Positions 1-12,600 of a DNA stretch of 64,000 bases are shown in pieces. This DNA is from Sorghum bicolor (taxonomy: Eukaryota; Streptophyta; Magnoliopsida; Poales; Poaceae). The notes under the pieces were generated by a model. That model made no database searches. It was given only the letters and a program-made list of their open reading frames with translations, and was not told the origin of the DNA. The translations under genes were made by a program, and so were the position numbers. The stretch lies in the NCBI RefSeq assembly GCF_000003195.3, contig NC_012871.2, positions 3,025,997-3,089,996 on the forward strand. Reading direction: 5' to 3'. Position 1 is the stretch's first letter. Each line of letters starts with the position of its first letter.

Positions 1-1556
1 TATTAGTTTACTGTTTTGAAACTTTTTATTTCTGCAGTAGCATTTAATTAATTATTTACCTATAGGAAATCTTAGAAAATTCATAACTTCACCGTTTTAA
101 TTCCGATTTTCGTGAACTTTACGTTTGTGTGATCGTAGCGCTGCGTAGAATATTTTGATAAACTTTTATATTTGTTTTACCACTGTTTGGTGTAATGTTC
201 TAATTATACCTTGTTTGCTTTGTGTATGATTGTCTCCATTGGATTGCGTGTTGTTGATTGATGTTTGGGAATAGACGGTGAGCTGTACATTGGTGATCAA
301 GACCAAGCTTTTGAAGACCAGCGGGCTCAGGAGAGCTTTGGTCAAGGCAAGTATAACTTGGGATTATCCTTGTTACCTATTCACTTATAATTACACATAT
401 ATATCATATGCATGCTATCACCTTGTCGACCTTAGCAAAATCATAGATGATTGTTACCTGGATTCCTTGCTACCTACTTGATATGCATTTGGTGTAGATG
501 TGCTAGTGCTTGATAGAATCCATGATCTTGTAAGATGATTAATAGCTATGCAATGAACGTTAAAAGATGACAAATAACTATATGAGATCTTGTCTGTAAG
601 TGATCACCGGGACAACAGTGCAACCATGAGGGCTATAATGGCTCTGGCTTTAGCTCAGTATGAAGACCTTTTCTAGCTTGTTAGAGGTTACCCGAAAGGG
701 CGGAGGGGCTGAACCGACACGGGTATAGTGCGAGCCCCTGTCCCTATGTGTATAGGCTGCGCGTCATTGTGCCATTCGGAAGGGGGGTATCTATATCTGC
801 TCGCAAAGGAAACCTTGCGGCCCTAACATGTTAGACGAACTTTTGAAAGGCTTCATAGTGATCCCTGCCGACCTTCCTTGGTAGTGGGTTAAGAGGTCGA
901 CGGGCCTCGGGCGAAAGGGTAAATCATGACTCATGGGTAAAGATGTACAACCTCTGCAGAGTGTAAAACTGGTATACTAGCCGTGCTCACGGTTATGAGC
1001 GGCCTTGGGGGTTCTTGCTGCGCCGACGATGAGCTTATTAAGTTGTTATGTTCATTTGATTATCGTTTATGCAATGGATTAATTATGCTTACACATGATC
1101 ATGGGATTAATGGATTATTTATGCTTCCTTGACAATTGCTATTTAATTATGAACATGCTATCCACTATTAAAAGCTAAATGCAGTCAAACCAGTGTCAGC
1201 TATTTGAGCCTCATGAACCCCTGGTTATACTTGTTGAGTACGATATGTGCTCACTCTTGCAATTTCCCAACACCTCAGGGTATGATAATGAAGATGACTG
1301 GAATGAGGATTATCGGTATGAGTACTAGGTTTGGAGTCAACCAGTCAACAGTGTCCCTGTGTGGAGCTTCCGTCGAGAGCGTGGATTACTTTATGCTATC
1401 ATTTTTGTATGAGACTATGTGATTTATGATATTCCGCTATGTAATAAACACTGCAATGGTACATTTGAGATTTGTCTACTTATGTGTGCGACTATTCCTG
1501 GGGCACATATGAGTCTTTTATGCATCCTATTTTGTTCTTAAAATATGGGTGTGACA
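1..1556 (+). repeat. 5' LTR of the chromovirus, partial
   Basis: Position 1 corresponds to position 7871 of the 3' LTR, so about 902 bp including the TATA region are missing to the left of the window. It ends in CA at 1556, directly before the primer-binding site. Short open frames inside it (278-481, 1204-1422) recur identically in the 3' LTR and are not genes. Confidence 0.95.
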
Positions 1557-1558
1557 AA

Positions 1559-1572
1559 TTGGTATCAAAGCT
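1559..1572 (+). other. Primer-binding site, initiator Met-tRNA type
   Basis: The sequence TTGGTATCAAAGCT lies two bases after the LTR end and resembles the complement of the 3' end of plant initiator tRNA-Met (usual form TGGTATCAGAGC), with one mismatch. Confidence 0.85.
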
Positions 1573-2483
1573 TTGTTGACTGTCGGACACAAGCCTAGTT
1601 AGAAATTGGCCGTCATAAGGTTTTGAAATTGCTATAAAATCCTTGTTCTATAAACCTTGATATTTTCTTCTACACTATATCCTATTCATCTTCACCTTGT
1701 TGCTTATCTTAAAGACTTGTTCTCATCCCCACTCCTTGCTTTGAATATGCTTCTAGAACCTTCTCTTACCACCTGCTTACATAGTTGAAAGAGAATTTTA
1801 GGAATCTTTGCCCTTAATAGGAAGAGAACGATAGTACCGCAAGTTGAGTTAATGCTTGAAATGTGAAACTTTGATGCTTGGTTTGGTTTGTTATTATGCT
1901 TATGCTTGATTTGGATCTTTGTAATGAGTGCAATGATCTTGTGGATTTCCTCTACAATTTCATTTAGTTTATAGGCTTAAGGCATAAGGATTAATGAACT
2001 AAATAGTTGGGGTGGGTTAAAATTCTGTTTCTGTCCTTTGCTGTTTTCTGGAGCAGTCCGCAAAGAATCTGGTACATCTCAAAATCTGTTCATGCAATGT
2101 CCATCAAATTTTTCTGGGAAAAAGTAGACTTTCATATATTTCCAATGCCGCAAGAATGACCATATTATCTATTATGAGCTGTGAGTTATGACTGTTTAAA
2201 GTTGAGGTTTCTGCGCAGTCTGGAATTCTGGAACAGTTTCGGTTGTACCCAGTTTTTGGTTAATCTCACGTTGGAATCTGGTGATATGATCTAAATGAAA
2301 GTTGTAGACAATTTCTTTATCTTTCCAACGGTGTACAGTATGTATCCTTTTGAATTCTGGAACTCGAGATATTACTGATTTTCTGACCTGCTGACGTTGG
2401 ATGTTACCCAGAAAATTTCAGATTCGGTTAACTCTTGTAATTGTCATGTTGGGCATTACTAAGATGTGTTTATATACCTTGGA

Positions 2484-4277
2484 ATGCAGATGGCAGCAAG
2501 AGGAAGAGGCAGAGGCAGAGGCCGTGGCAATGGCAATGACAATGGTAATGGTGGCAATGCCCCAATCACCGTGGAGGAACTCATGCAAACCCAAAATCAG
2601 ATGATGCACGTTTTCATGCAGCACCTGCAGCAACAACCTCCACCAACACCACCACCTGTTCATGTGAGGGACAAGCGTGGAGAGTTTATGAAGGGAAGAC
2701 CTCCGGTATTTACACACTCAGCTGATCCCATGGAGGCAGATGATTGGTTACGTGCTGTGGAGAGGCAGCTAAACATAGCACAGTGCAATGACTTGGAGAA
2801 GGTGTTGTATGCTTCTGGACAGCTTCAAGGTGCAGCTCAGACATGGTGGGAGTCGTATCAAGCTGCTCGCCCCAACAATGCTTCTCCTGTCACATGGCTG
2901 GAATTCTGTAGGGACTTCAGAGCTCGACATATAAATGAAGGAGTGATGGAGCTCAAACAAGAAGAATTCAGATCACTCAGGATGGGCTCCATGACTGTGG
3001 CAGAATATCATGACACATTTGAACAGTTGGCTCGCTATGCTCCGAATGATGTCAGAGAAGATGCTGATAAGCAGCGTCTATTCATGAAGGGCTTGTACTA
3101 TGAACTCAGGTTGCAGTTGGCTGGAAACACCTATCCTACCTTCCAGGCTCTTGTGAATCGTGCTATCGTGCTTGATAATATGCGGAAGAGTCAGGATAAG
3201 AAGAGAAGGATGCTGGCACAAGGTTCTGGGAGCAACAACCGTCAGCGTTTCAGTTCTCATCAAGGTCATCAGCAGAGGTTCCAGGGACTAGTTAGTCAGT
3301 GGAACCGCAACCAACAACCCCAGCGTTTCCAGAATCAGTCACAGAGTGGGAACCAACGTCCTCCATTCCAACAACGTAACCATAATCAACAGCAGCATGG
3401 CCAGCAGGCACCTCGCCCAGGGAACCCAAATGCCAACTCCACAAAAAGAAGTGCCTCTAACACTCCTACCAGGTGTTTCCGTTGTGGGAAGGAAGGACAT
3501 ATGTCCTATGATTGCCCAGAGAAGTTTAATCCGCAGTACAACGACCGGAGATCCACTCCTAATTCAGCAAAGGTGAACAACGTGGCAGCAGAAACTGTTC
3601 AGGAGGGACCCGAAATCATGATGGGTACGTTCAGCATCAACTCTATCCCTGCTACAGTTTTATTTGATTCTGGAGCTTCGCATACATTCATATCACAAGC
3701 ATTTGTTAGAGTTCATAGCCTTCCACTAGTTGCAATGAAAACTCCTATGCTAGTTAATTCACCGGGTGGGACTATACCAGTTTCTTTATGTTGCCCCTCG
3801 GCAAGTCTTTCGTTAAGGGGGGTAGATTTTCCTATCAGTCCCATGGTTATGAGAACTTCAGGCATAGATGTGATCTTGGGTTTGGATTGGATGAAGCAAC
3901 ATGAAACAAATATTAATTGCAAAGAGAGAGTAGTGGCTCTGACAACACCAAAGGGAGAACGAATCAGTGTTAATGTAACAGTGCAAGCACCACTCACAGC
4001 CAAGGTGAACCAACTGAATGAAGATGTTGATCCTCAGAATTTGGTAGTGGATGAGTTTCCGGATGTCTTTCCAGATGAATTGCCAGGTATGCCACCTGAC
4101 CGAGACATTGAATTTATTATTGAATTACTACCTGGTACTGCACCCATAGCTAAAAGACCATATAGAATGGGGGTTAATGAACTAGAAGAACTTAAGAAAC
4201 AAATTAAGGAATTGCAAGATAAAGGGTTCATTCGTCCTAGTTCATCACCATGGGGGTGCACCAGTTATCTTTGTTGA
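2484..4277 (+). CDS. Retrotransposon gag-protease-RT N-terminus, ends at a frameshift
   Basis: The frame is open from a GTG at 2466, but the first ATGs are at 2484 and 2490, which I take as the start. It opens with an Arg/Gly-rich stretch, followed by a retrotransposon gag domain (roughly residues 60-210), a Gln/Arg-rich linker, a CCHC zinc knuckle [14 protein letters not shown] that binds RNA, and an aspartic protease with active site DSGASHTF. After protease comes the connection to reverse transcriptase ([10 protein letters not shown], then the RPYRM and SSPWG region). The frame runs off target directly after SSPWG and stops at 4277, where RT should continue. The cause is a single-base change in frame in the five-G run at 4252-4256. 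This could be a real mutation or a homopolymer sequencing error. Confidence 0.9.
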   Translation: MQMAARGRGRGRGRGNGNDNGNGGNAPITVEELMQTQNQMMHVFMQHLQQQPPPTPPPVHVRDKRGEFMKGRPPVFTHSADPMEADDWLRAVERQLNIAQCNDLEKVLYASGQLQGAAQTWWESYQAARPNNASPVTWLEFCRDFRARHINEGVMELKQEEFRSLRMGSMTVAEYHDTFEQLARYAPNDVREDADKQRLFMKGLYYELRLQLAGNTYPTFQALVNRAIVLDNMRKSQDKKRRMLAQGSGSNNRQRFSSHQGHQQRFQGLVSQWNRNQQPQRFQNQSQSGNQRPPFQQRNHNQQQHGQQAPRPGNPNANSTKRSASNTPTRCFRCGKEGHMSYDCPEKFNPQYNDRRSTPNSAKVNNVAAETVQEGPEIMMGTFSINSIPATVLFDSGASHTFISQAFVRVHSLPLVAMKTPMLVNSPGGTIPVSLCCPSASLSLRGVDFPISPMVMRTSGIDVILGLDWMKQHETNINCKERVVALTTPKGERISVNVTVQAPLTAKVNQLNEDVDPQNLVVDEFPDVFPDELPGMPPDRDIEFIIELLPGTAPIAKRPYRMGVNELEELKKQIKELQDKGFIRPSSSPWGCTSYLC

Positions 4278-6921
4278 TAAGAAGGATGGTAGTCAGAGGA
4301 TGTGTGTTGATTATCGGTCACTTAATGAGGTCACTATCAAGAATAAATATCCCTTGCCTAGGATCGATGACTTATTTGATCAGTTAAGAGGTGCTTGTGT
4401 GTTCTCTAAGATTGATTTGCGTTCCGGTTATCATCAATTGAAGATTCGGAATTCAGATATACCAAAGACAGCTTTCACAACAAGGTATGGGTTATATGAG
4501 TATACAGTTATGTCCTTTGGTTTGACCAACGCACCAGCTTACTTTATGTACATGATGAATAAAGTATTTATGGAGTATCTTGATAAGTTTGTGGTGGTCT
4601 TTATTGATGATATTCTGGTATTCTCTAAAACCAAGGAAGAACATGCTGAACATCTGAGATTGGTCTTACAGAAACTTAGAGAACATAAGTTGTATGCTAA
4701 GCGTAGTAAATGTGAGTTTTGGTTGGAGGAAGTTTCTTTTCTTGGTCATGTTGTCTCTAATGGTGGTATTGCAGTGGATCCTAGTAAGGTGAGAGATGTG
4801 TTGAATTGGAAACCACCTACTGATGTAAGTGAAATACGCAGTTTTCTTGGTTTGGCTGGTTATTATCGTAGATTCATTGAAGGGTTCTCAAAACTTGCAA
4901 AGCCTATGACAGCTCTGTTAGAGAAGAATGCTAAGTTTGTATGGTCTGATAAGTGTCAAGCTAGTTTTGAGGAGTTCAAGAAGAGATTGACTACTGCACC
5001 TGTGTTGGTTTTGCCAGATCTGAGTAAGAGTTTCTCTATCTATTGTGATGCTTCTCGTCTGGGTTTGGGTTGTGTTCTCATGCAAGAAGGTAGAGTTGTT
5101 GCTTATGCATCTAGACAATTGAGGAAACATGAACTGAATTATCCTACTCATGATTTGGAGTTAGCAGCTGTGGTTCATGCATTGAAGATTTGGAGACACT
5201 ATTTGATTGGGCATAAGAGTGACATATACACTGATCATAAGAGTTTGAAGTATATCTTCACCCAGACAGATCTGAATTTGAGGCAACGAAGATGGTTGGA
5301 ACTGATAAAGGATTATGACTTGGAAGTGCATTATCATCCTGGAAAGGCGAACGTCGTAGCTGATGCACTTAGCAGAAAGAAATATGCTAATGAGCTACAG
5401 GCGACACCTGAATCTGAGGAGTTGTGTGCTGAATTTGCACATTTGAACTTGGGAATTGTAGTGAATGCTATGGAAATTGAGGTCACTCCTACTCTAGAGG
5501 AAGAGATATTGAAAGGACAATTGGAAGATGAGAAACTAAAGGAGATAGCACAGAATGTGGCATTAGGCAAAGCACCAGGATTCAGAATAGATGACAATGG
5601 TGTATTGTGGTTTGGAAAAAGGATATGTGTTCCGGAAGTGAAGGCTATTCGTGATACGATTCTGAGAGAGGCTCATGAGTCAGCATATTCCATTCACCCT
5701 GGTAGCACCAAGATGTATCTAGATCTGAGGCAGAAGTACTGGTGGTATGGTTTAAAGAGAGATGTAGCTGAGTATGTTGCTTTGTGTGATACTTGTCAGC
5801 GAGTGAAAGCTGAACATCAGAGGCCAGCTGGACTGTTGCAACCAATGAAGATTCCGGAATGGAAGTGGGAAGAAGTGGGTATGGATTTTATAGTGGGATT
5901 ACCACGTACACAAAGAGGGTATGATTCAATATGGGTGATAGTGGATCGTTTAACCAAAGTTGCTCATTTCATACCTGTCAAAACTTCATATAGTGGAGAC
6001 CGGCTGGCAGAGTTATACATGGAAAGAATTGTTTGTTTGCATGGAGTACCTAAGAAGATTGTGTCAGATAGGGGTACTCAATTCACATCTCACTTTTGGA
6101 AAGCAGTGCATGATTCCTTGGGAACAAAGTTGAATTTCAGTACAGCGTATCATCCACAGACAGATGGACAGACCGAGAGGATAAATCAGATATTGGAGGA
6201 TATGTTGAGAGCTTGTGCCTTGCAGTATGGGACTAGTTGGGACAAGAGTTTGCCATATGCAGAATTCTCCTACAACAACAGCTATCAGCAAAGTCTTAAG
6301 ATGGCACCGTTCGAGGCACTGTATGGTCGGAAGTGCAGAACACCCTTGTTTTGGAATCAGACAGGAGAAACTCAGGTGTTTGGGACAGATGTGCTTAGAC
6401 ATGCAGAACAACAAGTGCGGACCATTCGGGATAACTTGAGAGCTGCTCAATCTCGTCAGAAAAGCTATGCAGATACGCGTAGGAGAGAGTTGGCTTTTGA
6501 AGTAGGTGATTATGTCTATCTGAAAGTGTCACCTATACGGAGTGTGAAGAGGTTTAATATGAAGGGAAAGCTAGCTCCAAGGTATGTTGGTCCGTTTAAA
6601 GTATTAGAAAGGCGTGGAGAAGTAGCATATCGGTTGGAATTGCCTGGAAGTTTGTCAGGTGTGCACGATGTGTTCCATGTGTCACAACTTAAGAAGTGTT
6701 TGCGTGTACTTGAGGAGCAACTACCATTGGAAGAACTCTCTGTTAAAGGTGACCTCACTTATGAAGAGTATCCGGTCAAAATATTGGAGACAGCTGAGAG
6801 AGTCACCAGAAGTCGGGTCATCAGAATGTGCAAAGTACAGTGGAATCGGCATTCGGAAGCAGAGGCAACTTGGGAAAGAGAGGATGATCTGAGGAAATCA
6901 TACTCATATCTATTCGAGTAA
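4255..6921 (+). CDS. Retrotransposon RT-RNase H-integrase-chromodomain part of pol
   Basis: This continues the polyprotein in the next frame; the first ATG is at 4300, but the homologous reading begins at about 4255. Reverse transcriptase shows the catalytic FIDDIL motif. RNase H begins near [10 protein letters not shown]. Integrase has the zinc-binding H2C2 region (HPGSTK... CDTCQ), and the catalytic acidic residues are seen in GMDF, SDRGTQF and [10 protein letters not shown]. The last 50 residues ([10 protein letters not shown]... [17 protein letters not shown]) look like the chromodomain that targets chromoviruses to chromatin. No further stop codon interrupts the frame. Without a repaired junction or programmed shift, RT would not be made from the gag start. 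Confidence 0.92.
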   Translation, partial: GAPVIFVDKKDGSQRMCVDYRSLNEVTIKNKYPLPRIDDLFDQLRGACVFSKIDLRSGYHQLKIRNSDIPKTAFTTRYGLYEYTVMSFGLTNAPAYFMYMMNKVFMEYLDKFVVVFIDDILVFSKTKEEHAEHLRLVLQKLREHKLYAKRSKCEFWLEEVSFLGHVVSNGGIAVDPSKVRDVLNWKPPTDVSEIRSFLGLAGYYRRFIEGFSKLAKPMTALLEKNAKFVWSDKCQASFEEFKKRLTTAPVLVLPDLSKSFSIYCDASRLGLGCVLMQEGRVVAYASRQLRKHELNYPTHDLELAAVVHALKIWRHYLIGHKSDIYTDHKSLKYIFTQTDLNLRQRRWLELIKDYDLEVHYHPGKANVVADALSRKKYANELQATPESEELCAEFAHLNLGIVVNAMEIEVTPTLEEEILKGQLEDEKLKEIAQNVALGKAPGFRIDDNGVLWFGKRICVPEVKAIRDTILREAHESAYSIHPGSTKMYLDLRQKYWWYGLKRDVAEYVALCDTCQRVKAEHQRPAGLLQPMKIPEWKWEEVGMDFIVGLPRTQRGYDSIWVIVDRLTKVAHFIPVKTSYSGDRLAELYMERIVCLHGVPKKIVSDRGTQFTSHFWKAVHDSLGTKLNFSTAYHPQTDGQTERINQILEDMLRACALQYGTSWDKSLPYAEFSYNNSYQQSLKMAPFEALYGRKCRTPLFWNQTGETQVFGTDVLRHAEQQVRTIRDNLRAAQSRQKSYADTRRRELAFEVGDYVYLKVSPIRSVKRFNMKGKLAPRYVGPFKVLERRGEVAYRLELPGSLSGVHDVFHVSQLKKCLRVLEEQLPLEELSVKGDLTYEEYPVKILETAERVTRSRVIRMCKVQWNRHSEAEATWEREDDLRKSYSYLFE

Positions 6922-6952
6922 GCACCGTTCAATCTCGAGGACGAGATTCTTT

Positions 6953-6968
6953 TAAGGGGGGTAGAGTT
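6953..6968 (+). other. Polypurine tract
   Basis: A purine-rich run (TAAGGGGGGTAGAG) immediately precedes the 3' LTR start TGTAACACCC at 6969. This is the expected second-strand primer of reverse transcription. Confidence 0.85.
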
Positions 6969-9426
6969 TGTAACACCCAAAAATTGGATTTTCAAATAAT
7001 AGGAATTAATTGATTTATTTGAGTATTTTTTTTTTGTGAGCATTTAAACCTAGCTAATAAAATTAGTTTGTGGGGAATAAAATTCATCATAAGGCTAGCA
7101 ACATGCTTTTGCATTCATGCTGAGACATATTTTATTTTGTGCTTTCAAAATTCTTTTTGGAAAGGCTTTGGAAAAAGAAACAGAAAAGAAATAAAAAAAA
7201 AAAAACAACAGCCGAACCCCTGCAGCCCCGCTAGCGCGGCCCACCTGCGGCCAGGCAGCCCAGCGCGCGCGCCTCCTTCCCCCTCCCTGGCTGACGCGCG
7301 TGCCCCACATGTCAGCAGCGCCTTCGTTCTTCTCCTCAGCGTGGACGAGCCGGTTTCGGCCGGGAAAATTTCCCAGCGCCGAACCGAATCCGGGTAAGCA
7401 CGATTTCTTACCAAATCGGCTAAACGGCGCCTATATAAGCCCCTAGGTCAACCCCGCGTCCTGCGTGTGCATTTTAATCGCGAAACCAAGCTCCAGCCGC
7501 CCTAGACTTCGCGAAATCGGACCTCGCCGGAGCAGCACGCTTTCCGCACGCCGCGAGCCGTCTTCGTCATCTCTCGGACCCAACCAAGCGCTTAGAAGAG
7601 ATCGTGGTGAGCTCCTCTTCATCCCGGAGTTTTTCTTTCTCGAAACGGTGCTCGGAAACGAGAAGTCACTGTGCGCCGACGAGCTTCCGGTGGCGCCCAT
7701 GGCGCGCCACCGTGCCGGAGCTGGAAACCGGCGGTCTGTGCTGAAAGGCGTTTACAGAAATTACATAACTGCCACTGATTTGGTTTTGCTCATAAAATAT
7801 TCATTTTAACTCCGTTTTTGCCCATTCAAATTGCGTTAGGTTCGTAATTACATGCTCTACATGTTAGAAATATTAGTTTACTGTTTTGAAACTTTTTATT
7901 TCTGCAGTAGCATTTAATTAATTATTTACCTATAGGAAATCTTAGAAAATTCATAACTTCACCGTTTTAATTCCGATTTTCGTGAACTTTACGTTTGTGT
8001 GATCGTAGCGCTGCGTAGAATATTTTGATAAACTTTTATATTTGTTTTACCACTGTTTGGTGTAATGTTCTAATTATACCTTGTTTGCTTTGTGTATGAT
8101 TGTCTCCATTGGATTGCGTGTTGTTGATTGATGTTTGGGAATAGACGGTGAGCTGTACATTGGTGATCAAGACCAAGCTTTTGAAGACCAGCGGGCTCAG
8201 GAGAGCTTTGGTCAAGGCAAGTATAACTTGGGATTATCCTTGTTACCTATTCACTTATAATTACACATATATATCATATGCATGCTATCACCTTGTCGAC
8301 CTTAGCAAAATCATAGATGATTGTTACCTGGATTCCTTGCTACCTACTTGATATGCATTTGGTGTAGATGTGCTAGTGCTTGATATAATCCATGATCTTG
8401 TAAGATGATTAATAGCTATGCAATGAACGTTAAAAGATGACAAATAACTATATGAGATCTTGTCTGTAAGTGATCACCGGGACAACAGTGCAACCATGAG
8501 GGCTATAATGGCTCTGGCTTTAGCTCAGTATGAAGACCTTTTCTAGCTTGTTAGAGGTTACCCGAAAGGGCGGAGGGGCTGAACCGACACGGGTATAGTG
8601 CGAGCCCCTGTCCCTATGTGTATAGGCTGCGCGTCATTGTGCCATTCGGAAGGGGGGTATCTATATCTGCTCGCAAAGGAAACCTTGCGGCCCTAACATG
8701 TTAGACGAACTTTTGAAAGGCTTCATAGTGATCCCTGCCGACCTTCCTTGGTAGTGGGTTAAGAGGTCGACGGGCCTCGGGCGAAAGGGTAAATCATGAC
8801 TCATGGGTAAAGATGTACAACCTCTGCAGAGTGTAAAACTGGTATACTAGCCGTGCTCACGGTTATGAGCGGCCTTGGGGGTTCTTGCTGCGCCGACGAT
8901 GAGCTTATTAAGTTGTTATGTTCATTTGATTATCGTTTATGCAATGGATTAATTATGCTTACACATGATCATGGGATTAATGGATTATTTATGCTTCCTT
9001 GACAATTGCTATTTAATTATGAACATGCTATCCACTATTAAAAGCTAAATGCAGTCAAACCAGTGTCAGCTATTTGAGCCTCATGAACCCCTGGTTATAC
9101 TTGTTGAGTACGATATGTGCTCACTCTTGCAATTTCCCAACACCTCAGGGTATGATAATGAAGATGACTGGAATGAGGATTATCGGTATGAGTACTAGGT
9201 TTGGAGTCAACCAGTCAACAGTGTCCCTGTGTGGAGCTTCCGTCGAGAGCGTGGATTACTTTATGCTATCATTTTTGTATGAGACTATGTGATTTATGAT
9301 ATTCCGCTATGTAATAAACACTGCAATGGTACATTTGAGATTTGTCTACTTATGTGTGCGACTATTCCTGGAGCACATATGAGTCTTTTATGCATCCTAT
9401 TTTGTTCTTAAAATATGGGTGTGACA
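6969..9426 (+). repeat. 3' LTR of the chromovirus, complete (2458 bp)
   Basis: It starts TGTAACACCC and ends GTGTGACA, giving TG...CA ends. A GC-rich stretch at about 7205-7800 surrounds the promoter. The region after the TATA box is nearly 2 kb long, which is a large R/U5. The LTR ends about 190 bp from the start codon of the GDSL gene in the same orientation, so read-through transcription into that gene is possible (inference). Confidence 0.95.
7431..7439 (+). promoter_or_regulatory. TATA box of the LTR promoter
   Basis: CTATATAAG sits in GC-rich LTR sequence. Transcription would start around 7460-7470 (inference by the usual 25-35 bp spacing). The equivalent site of the 5' LTR is outside the window. 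Confidence 0.6.
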
Positions 9427-9568
9427 ATTTGTAACAGTAATAAGCCGGAAGAAGTGGCAATAACAATCAAGTTAGCGGCCCTTTTTTTTCACTTCACAGC
9501 AACTAATTCTTCCTTTTCGATGGCGTCGTCAGAGTGGAGTGGGTGCACGTCTGCGCTCATGCGCGCTG

Positions 9569-9580
9569 CTATAAATAAAA
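9569..9580 (+). promoter_or_regulatory. TATA box of the GDSL esterase gene
   Basis: CTATAAATAAAA lies 33 bp before the ATG at 9613. It favours that ATG over the in-frame ATG at 9520, which lies upstream of the TATA box. Only about 140 bp of non-LTR DNA remains upstream, so the native promoter is very short or was split from its upstream part by the retrotransposon. Confidence 0.6.
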
Positions 9581-9612
9581 ACTCGTGGAGAAGCGACGAC
9601 GACCTGACAACA

Positions 9613-12600
9613 ATGGCGGCGTCTCAGTCTCTGACGCCCTGTCTCTGCACGGGGAATGCCCATGCGCCGTGGTGCCGATTCGTCCGGGCACTGCTCGTGG
9701 CCACGGCGGCGGCGCTGGTGGTCGTCGTCGTCCATGCAGACGAAGCTACGACGACGACGGCAGCAGCTGGTGGCTTCGCCGCCGCTACGAACGACCACCA
9801 GCGGCCGAAGATCCCGGCCATCTTCGTGTTCGGCGACTCCATCGTCGACCCCGGCAACACCAACAACCGGTTGACGGAGGCGAGGGCCAACTTCCCTCCG
9901 TACGGGCAGGACTTCCCCGGAGGCGTCGCCACCGGGAGGTTCTCCAATGGCTTGGTCCCTGGGGACCTCTTAGGTACGTGCGTAGGGTAGTCGCCTATCC
10001 TATATGTTGCCGACTGTATCTCTATGTGGAGTGTGTCTTTTCCGGTTTTCAAAATAATTATAACATCAAAGTACGGCTTATTTATTGTGGTTCTGCAGGT
10101 TTTGTTTGAATATGTAGGTATTTTTTTGTTCGCTGGTCTAAAAAACTATGGCTGAAAATATTATTCACTGATTTATTGTATGAGAAAAACACGGTTGACT
10201 AGAAGAAAAAATACGGCTTATAAGACAAACAAACGGGCTCGAAACATCCCTTTCAAATTACAGTCATCATTCACTATGACTTCTGTCCCGAGTCAAAATT
10301 AACTAGACTTTTACTGTGTTCTGTTTTTTTAAAGAATACGCCAATTGCCTACATATTCAAACAAAAGCTCTATCAAGATGTTTTTTTACGAACAATTGAA
10401 TGGAACTAATTTTATGTTCTACATGTTTGTGCATATTCCTTTTATAGAAATCTGGTCCCAGTTAAAAAGGTTTGACTACAAAGTGAAAGTAAAACTATGA
10501 CTAGAAATGGATGCACGATTATGTTTTCATAACTATTTATGTTTTTATAACTATTGCTGAAGTATTGTAGGAAGAAATTTGATTAGACATGTCTGATGCC
10601 ATAGGTACAGAGCATGCATATATGCACTTATATAGGGTGTGTATGTGTGCATGAGCAACTTAATAAACTGCAAATAAAGAACCAAATATTATATTACTTG
10701 GAGGGATCAACATATAACAGACTTGGCGCGGCTACCATACATATACTAAAAATATAAGGTATCTTAAAAATTCTAGTACATATTATATGGAAAAAAAGCA
10801 AATGATGCATGTAACCTTCCTTCAATCATCGAGAATATTATGTATGTTGTTTGATTCAGCTTCTGAAAAGTACTTTTACTGCCAAAAGGTAGAACGACAA
10901 CCAAACGGGCCGCATGGAACCTGAAGTTGCTTTACAAGCTGAAACAAAGTGGATCTAGAAATCCGTTTTCAAAGTTCGTGGACCGCATCCGCATCCCATG
11001 ATAGGTTTAGAGGCCGCTGATGCATCTAGTATCTCAGTTTTAAACTAGAATGCTCGAACACATGAGTGACATATGAAGAAAATTGGAGAGGTCTTTGTTC
11101 TTTAATAGTGCTATAATCATCACCAGTACTACTGCAACGTTGGGTGAAACATCGTAACTTCTTTCTCATAGTGCAATTATCTCTGAACAGCTTCCAAGTT
11201 GGGTATTAAGGAGCTGCTGCCTCCTTTCCTTAGTCCTGATCTAGAACTAAAGGACCTACTCACAGGTGTGGCGTTTGCTTGTGGAGGCAGTGGCTATGAT
11301 CCGCTCACATCCACGCTTGCGGTAATTATATATGTGTATATATATTTTTCAAACCAAGAAGCTATATATCTCAATGCTGAAGTTTCTTTATTATTGTTTC
11401 CGTCAATAAAATTGTTATGTAAGCTGAGACATGCAAATTAATGCAGACAACCTTGTCGAGTACCGATCAACTTAAACTATTTCACGACTACAAGCAGAAG
11501 CTAACAGCTTTGGTTGGAGAGAAGGAAATGACACGAGTTATCTCACAAGGTGTCTTCTTTACATTAATGGGGGCAAATGACATTATAAACAATTATTTTC
11601 TTCTCCCTTTGAGACGCCACCAATATGATCTTCCTTCATACGTGGACTTTCTTGTCTCTTCGGCGATTAACTTCACAAAGGTAATTATTGCTAATTCTAA
11701 TCTTTCCGGTCATTTCTCTATATCTTGTATCATATTTTTATTCACAAAAGTCTTGCCTCATTTGTCGTAGATTCTCTACAGAAATTTAGATATTTATTTT
11801 TGTTGCTCCCTAAATTATGCAAATATATTTTCTATCATTTGTTAAGATGTTGAGGAAGATTTCAACTAAAGCAAACAAGTGTATTTTTTTTCTAAAGTTA
11901 AATGCACTAGACATTTATCAACTTGGGTGGTGGTTTTAGTTAGGCCTATCAACTGATTTTGGGGTCCATCAATAAACCTTTTAAGTTATGTCACCTAGGT
12001 TATACTAATGTTGATGTGGCATACTAATCCTGATGAATTTGGCCATCCCTACTCTAGGGATATTATGTGACCATGGCACACCCTTGATATGATGTCAATG
12101 TCACACTCGCCGGTCACATGCCTTTCAAATTGTGCTACCACTATGAGCTCCTAGATGCAACAAGCACCATGCTAGCATCACACGGGCATGCATGGTCATC
12201 ACCCTCTCCTTGTCGTCTTCTCCCTCTTGTCGGCTTCAAGCATGGCAACGCCCTGGTGACACATTACATTGAGAGAGTGGACTAAGCATCAAACTCTAAG
12301 CGGTCTAGCTACTTCTTCCTCTCCTCACTCACATCTTTACTCTCTTCATCATTTTCTCCCCTCGCTTCTTTCTCTCGAATCTTCCTTTTAGTTGTAATGA
12401 AGACAAGTCAATAGGGGGATAGAGCCCCCATGACCCCCTAAGATCCACCACTGCATCATCATTGTTTAGGTCCTCTTGGAGTCTATTCATCTCTCATCTT
12501 TATATCACAAAGGTTCTTAAGTAGTGGGCGGTGACTCCGATGGGTCAGCTCGCAACCTATCTGGTGAAATGCCATGTCATCAATAGAAGCCCATATGCTG

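Larger units (their letters stand above)
1..9426 (+). mobile_element. Ty3/gypsy chromovirus LTR retrotransposon (Tekay-like), 5' end cut by window
   Basis: The two LTRs (1-1556 visible, 6969-9426 complete) flank a primer-binding site, gag, protease, reverse transcriptase, RNase H, integrase and a polypurine tract. Integrase lies after RT/RNase H, which is the Ty3/gypsy order, and the C-terminus of pol resembles a chromodomain, so it is a chromovirus; the Tekay lineage is my inference from overall appearance. The visible part of the 5' LTR differs from the 3' LTR at only two sites I could find (526/8396 and 1502/9372) over 1556 bp, so insertion is recent. The 5' target duplication is outside the window and could not be checked. 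The pol frame is broken once near 4252-4256, so this copy may depend on another copy for its proteins. Confidence 0.95.

Noticed and set aside
278..481. 67-aa open frame, identical to 8148-8351; likewise 1204-1422 and 9074-9292
   Set aside because: They are identical because they lie in the two LTR copies; no domain, no sign of coding.
2466..2483. Upstream GTG start for gag
   Set aside because: This is nuclear eukaryotic DNA; the ATGs at 2484 and 2490 directly precede the typical Arg/Gly-rich gag start.
7465..7809. 114-aa open frame in the 3' LTR, GC-rich part
   Set aside because: It sits around the LTR promoter and leader; composition explains the long frame.
9415..9612. Extension of the GDSL frame upstream, including ATG at 9520
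   Set aside because: The frame enters the LTR, and the TATA box at 9569 lies downstream of that ATG; the signal peptide fits a start at 9613.
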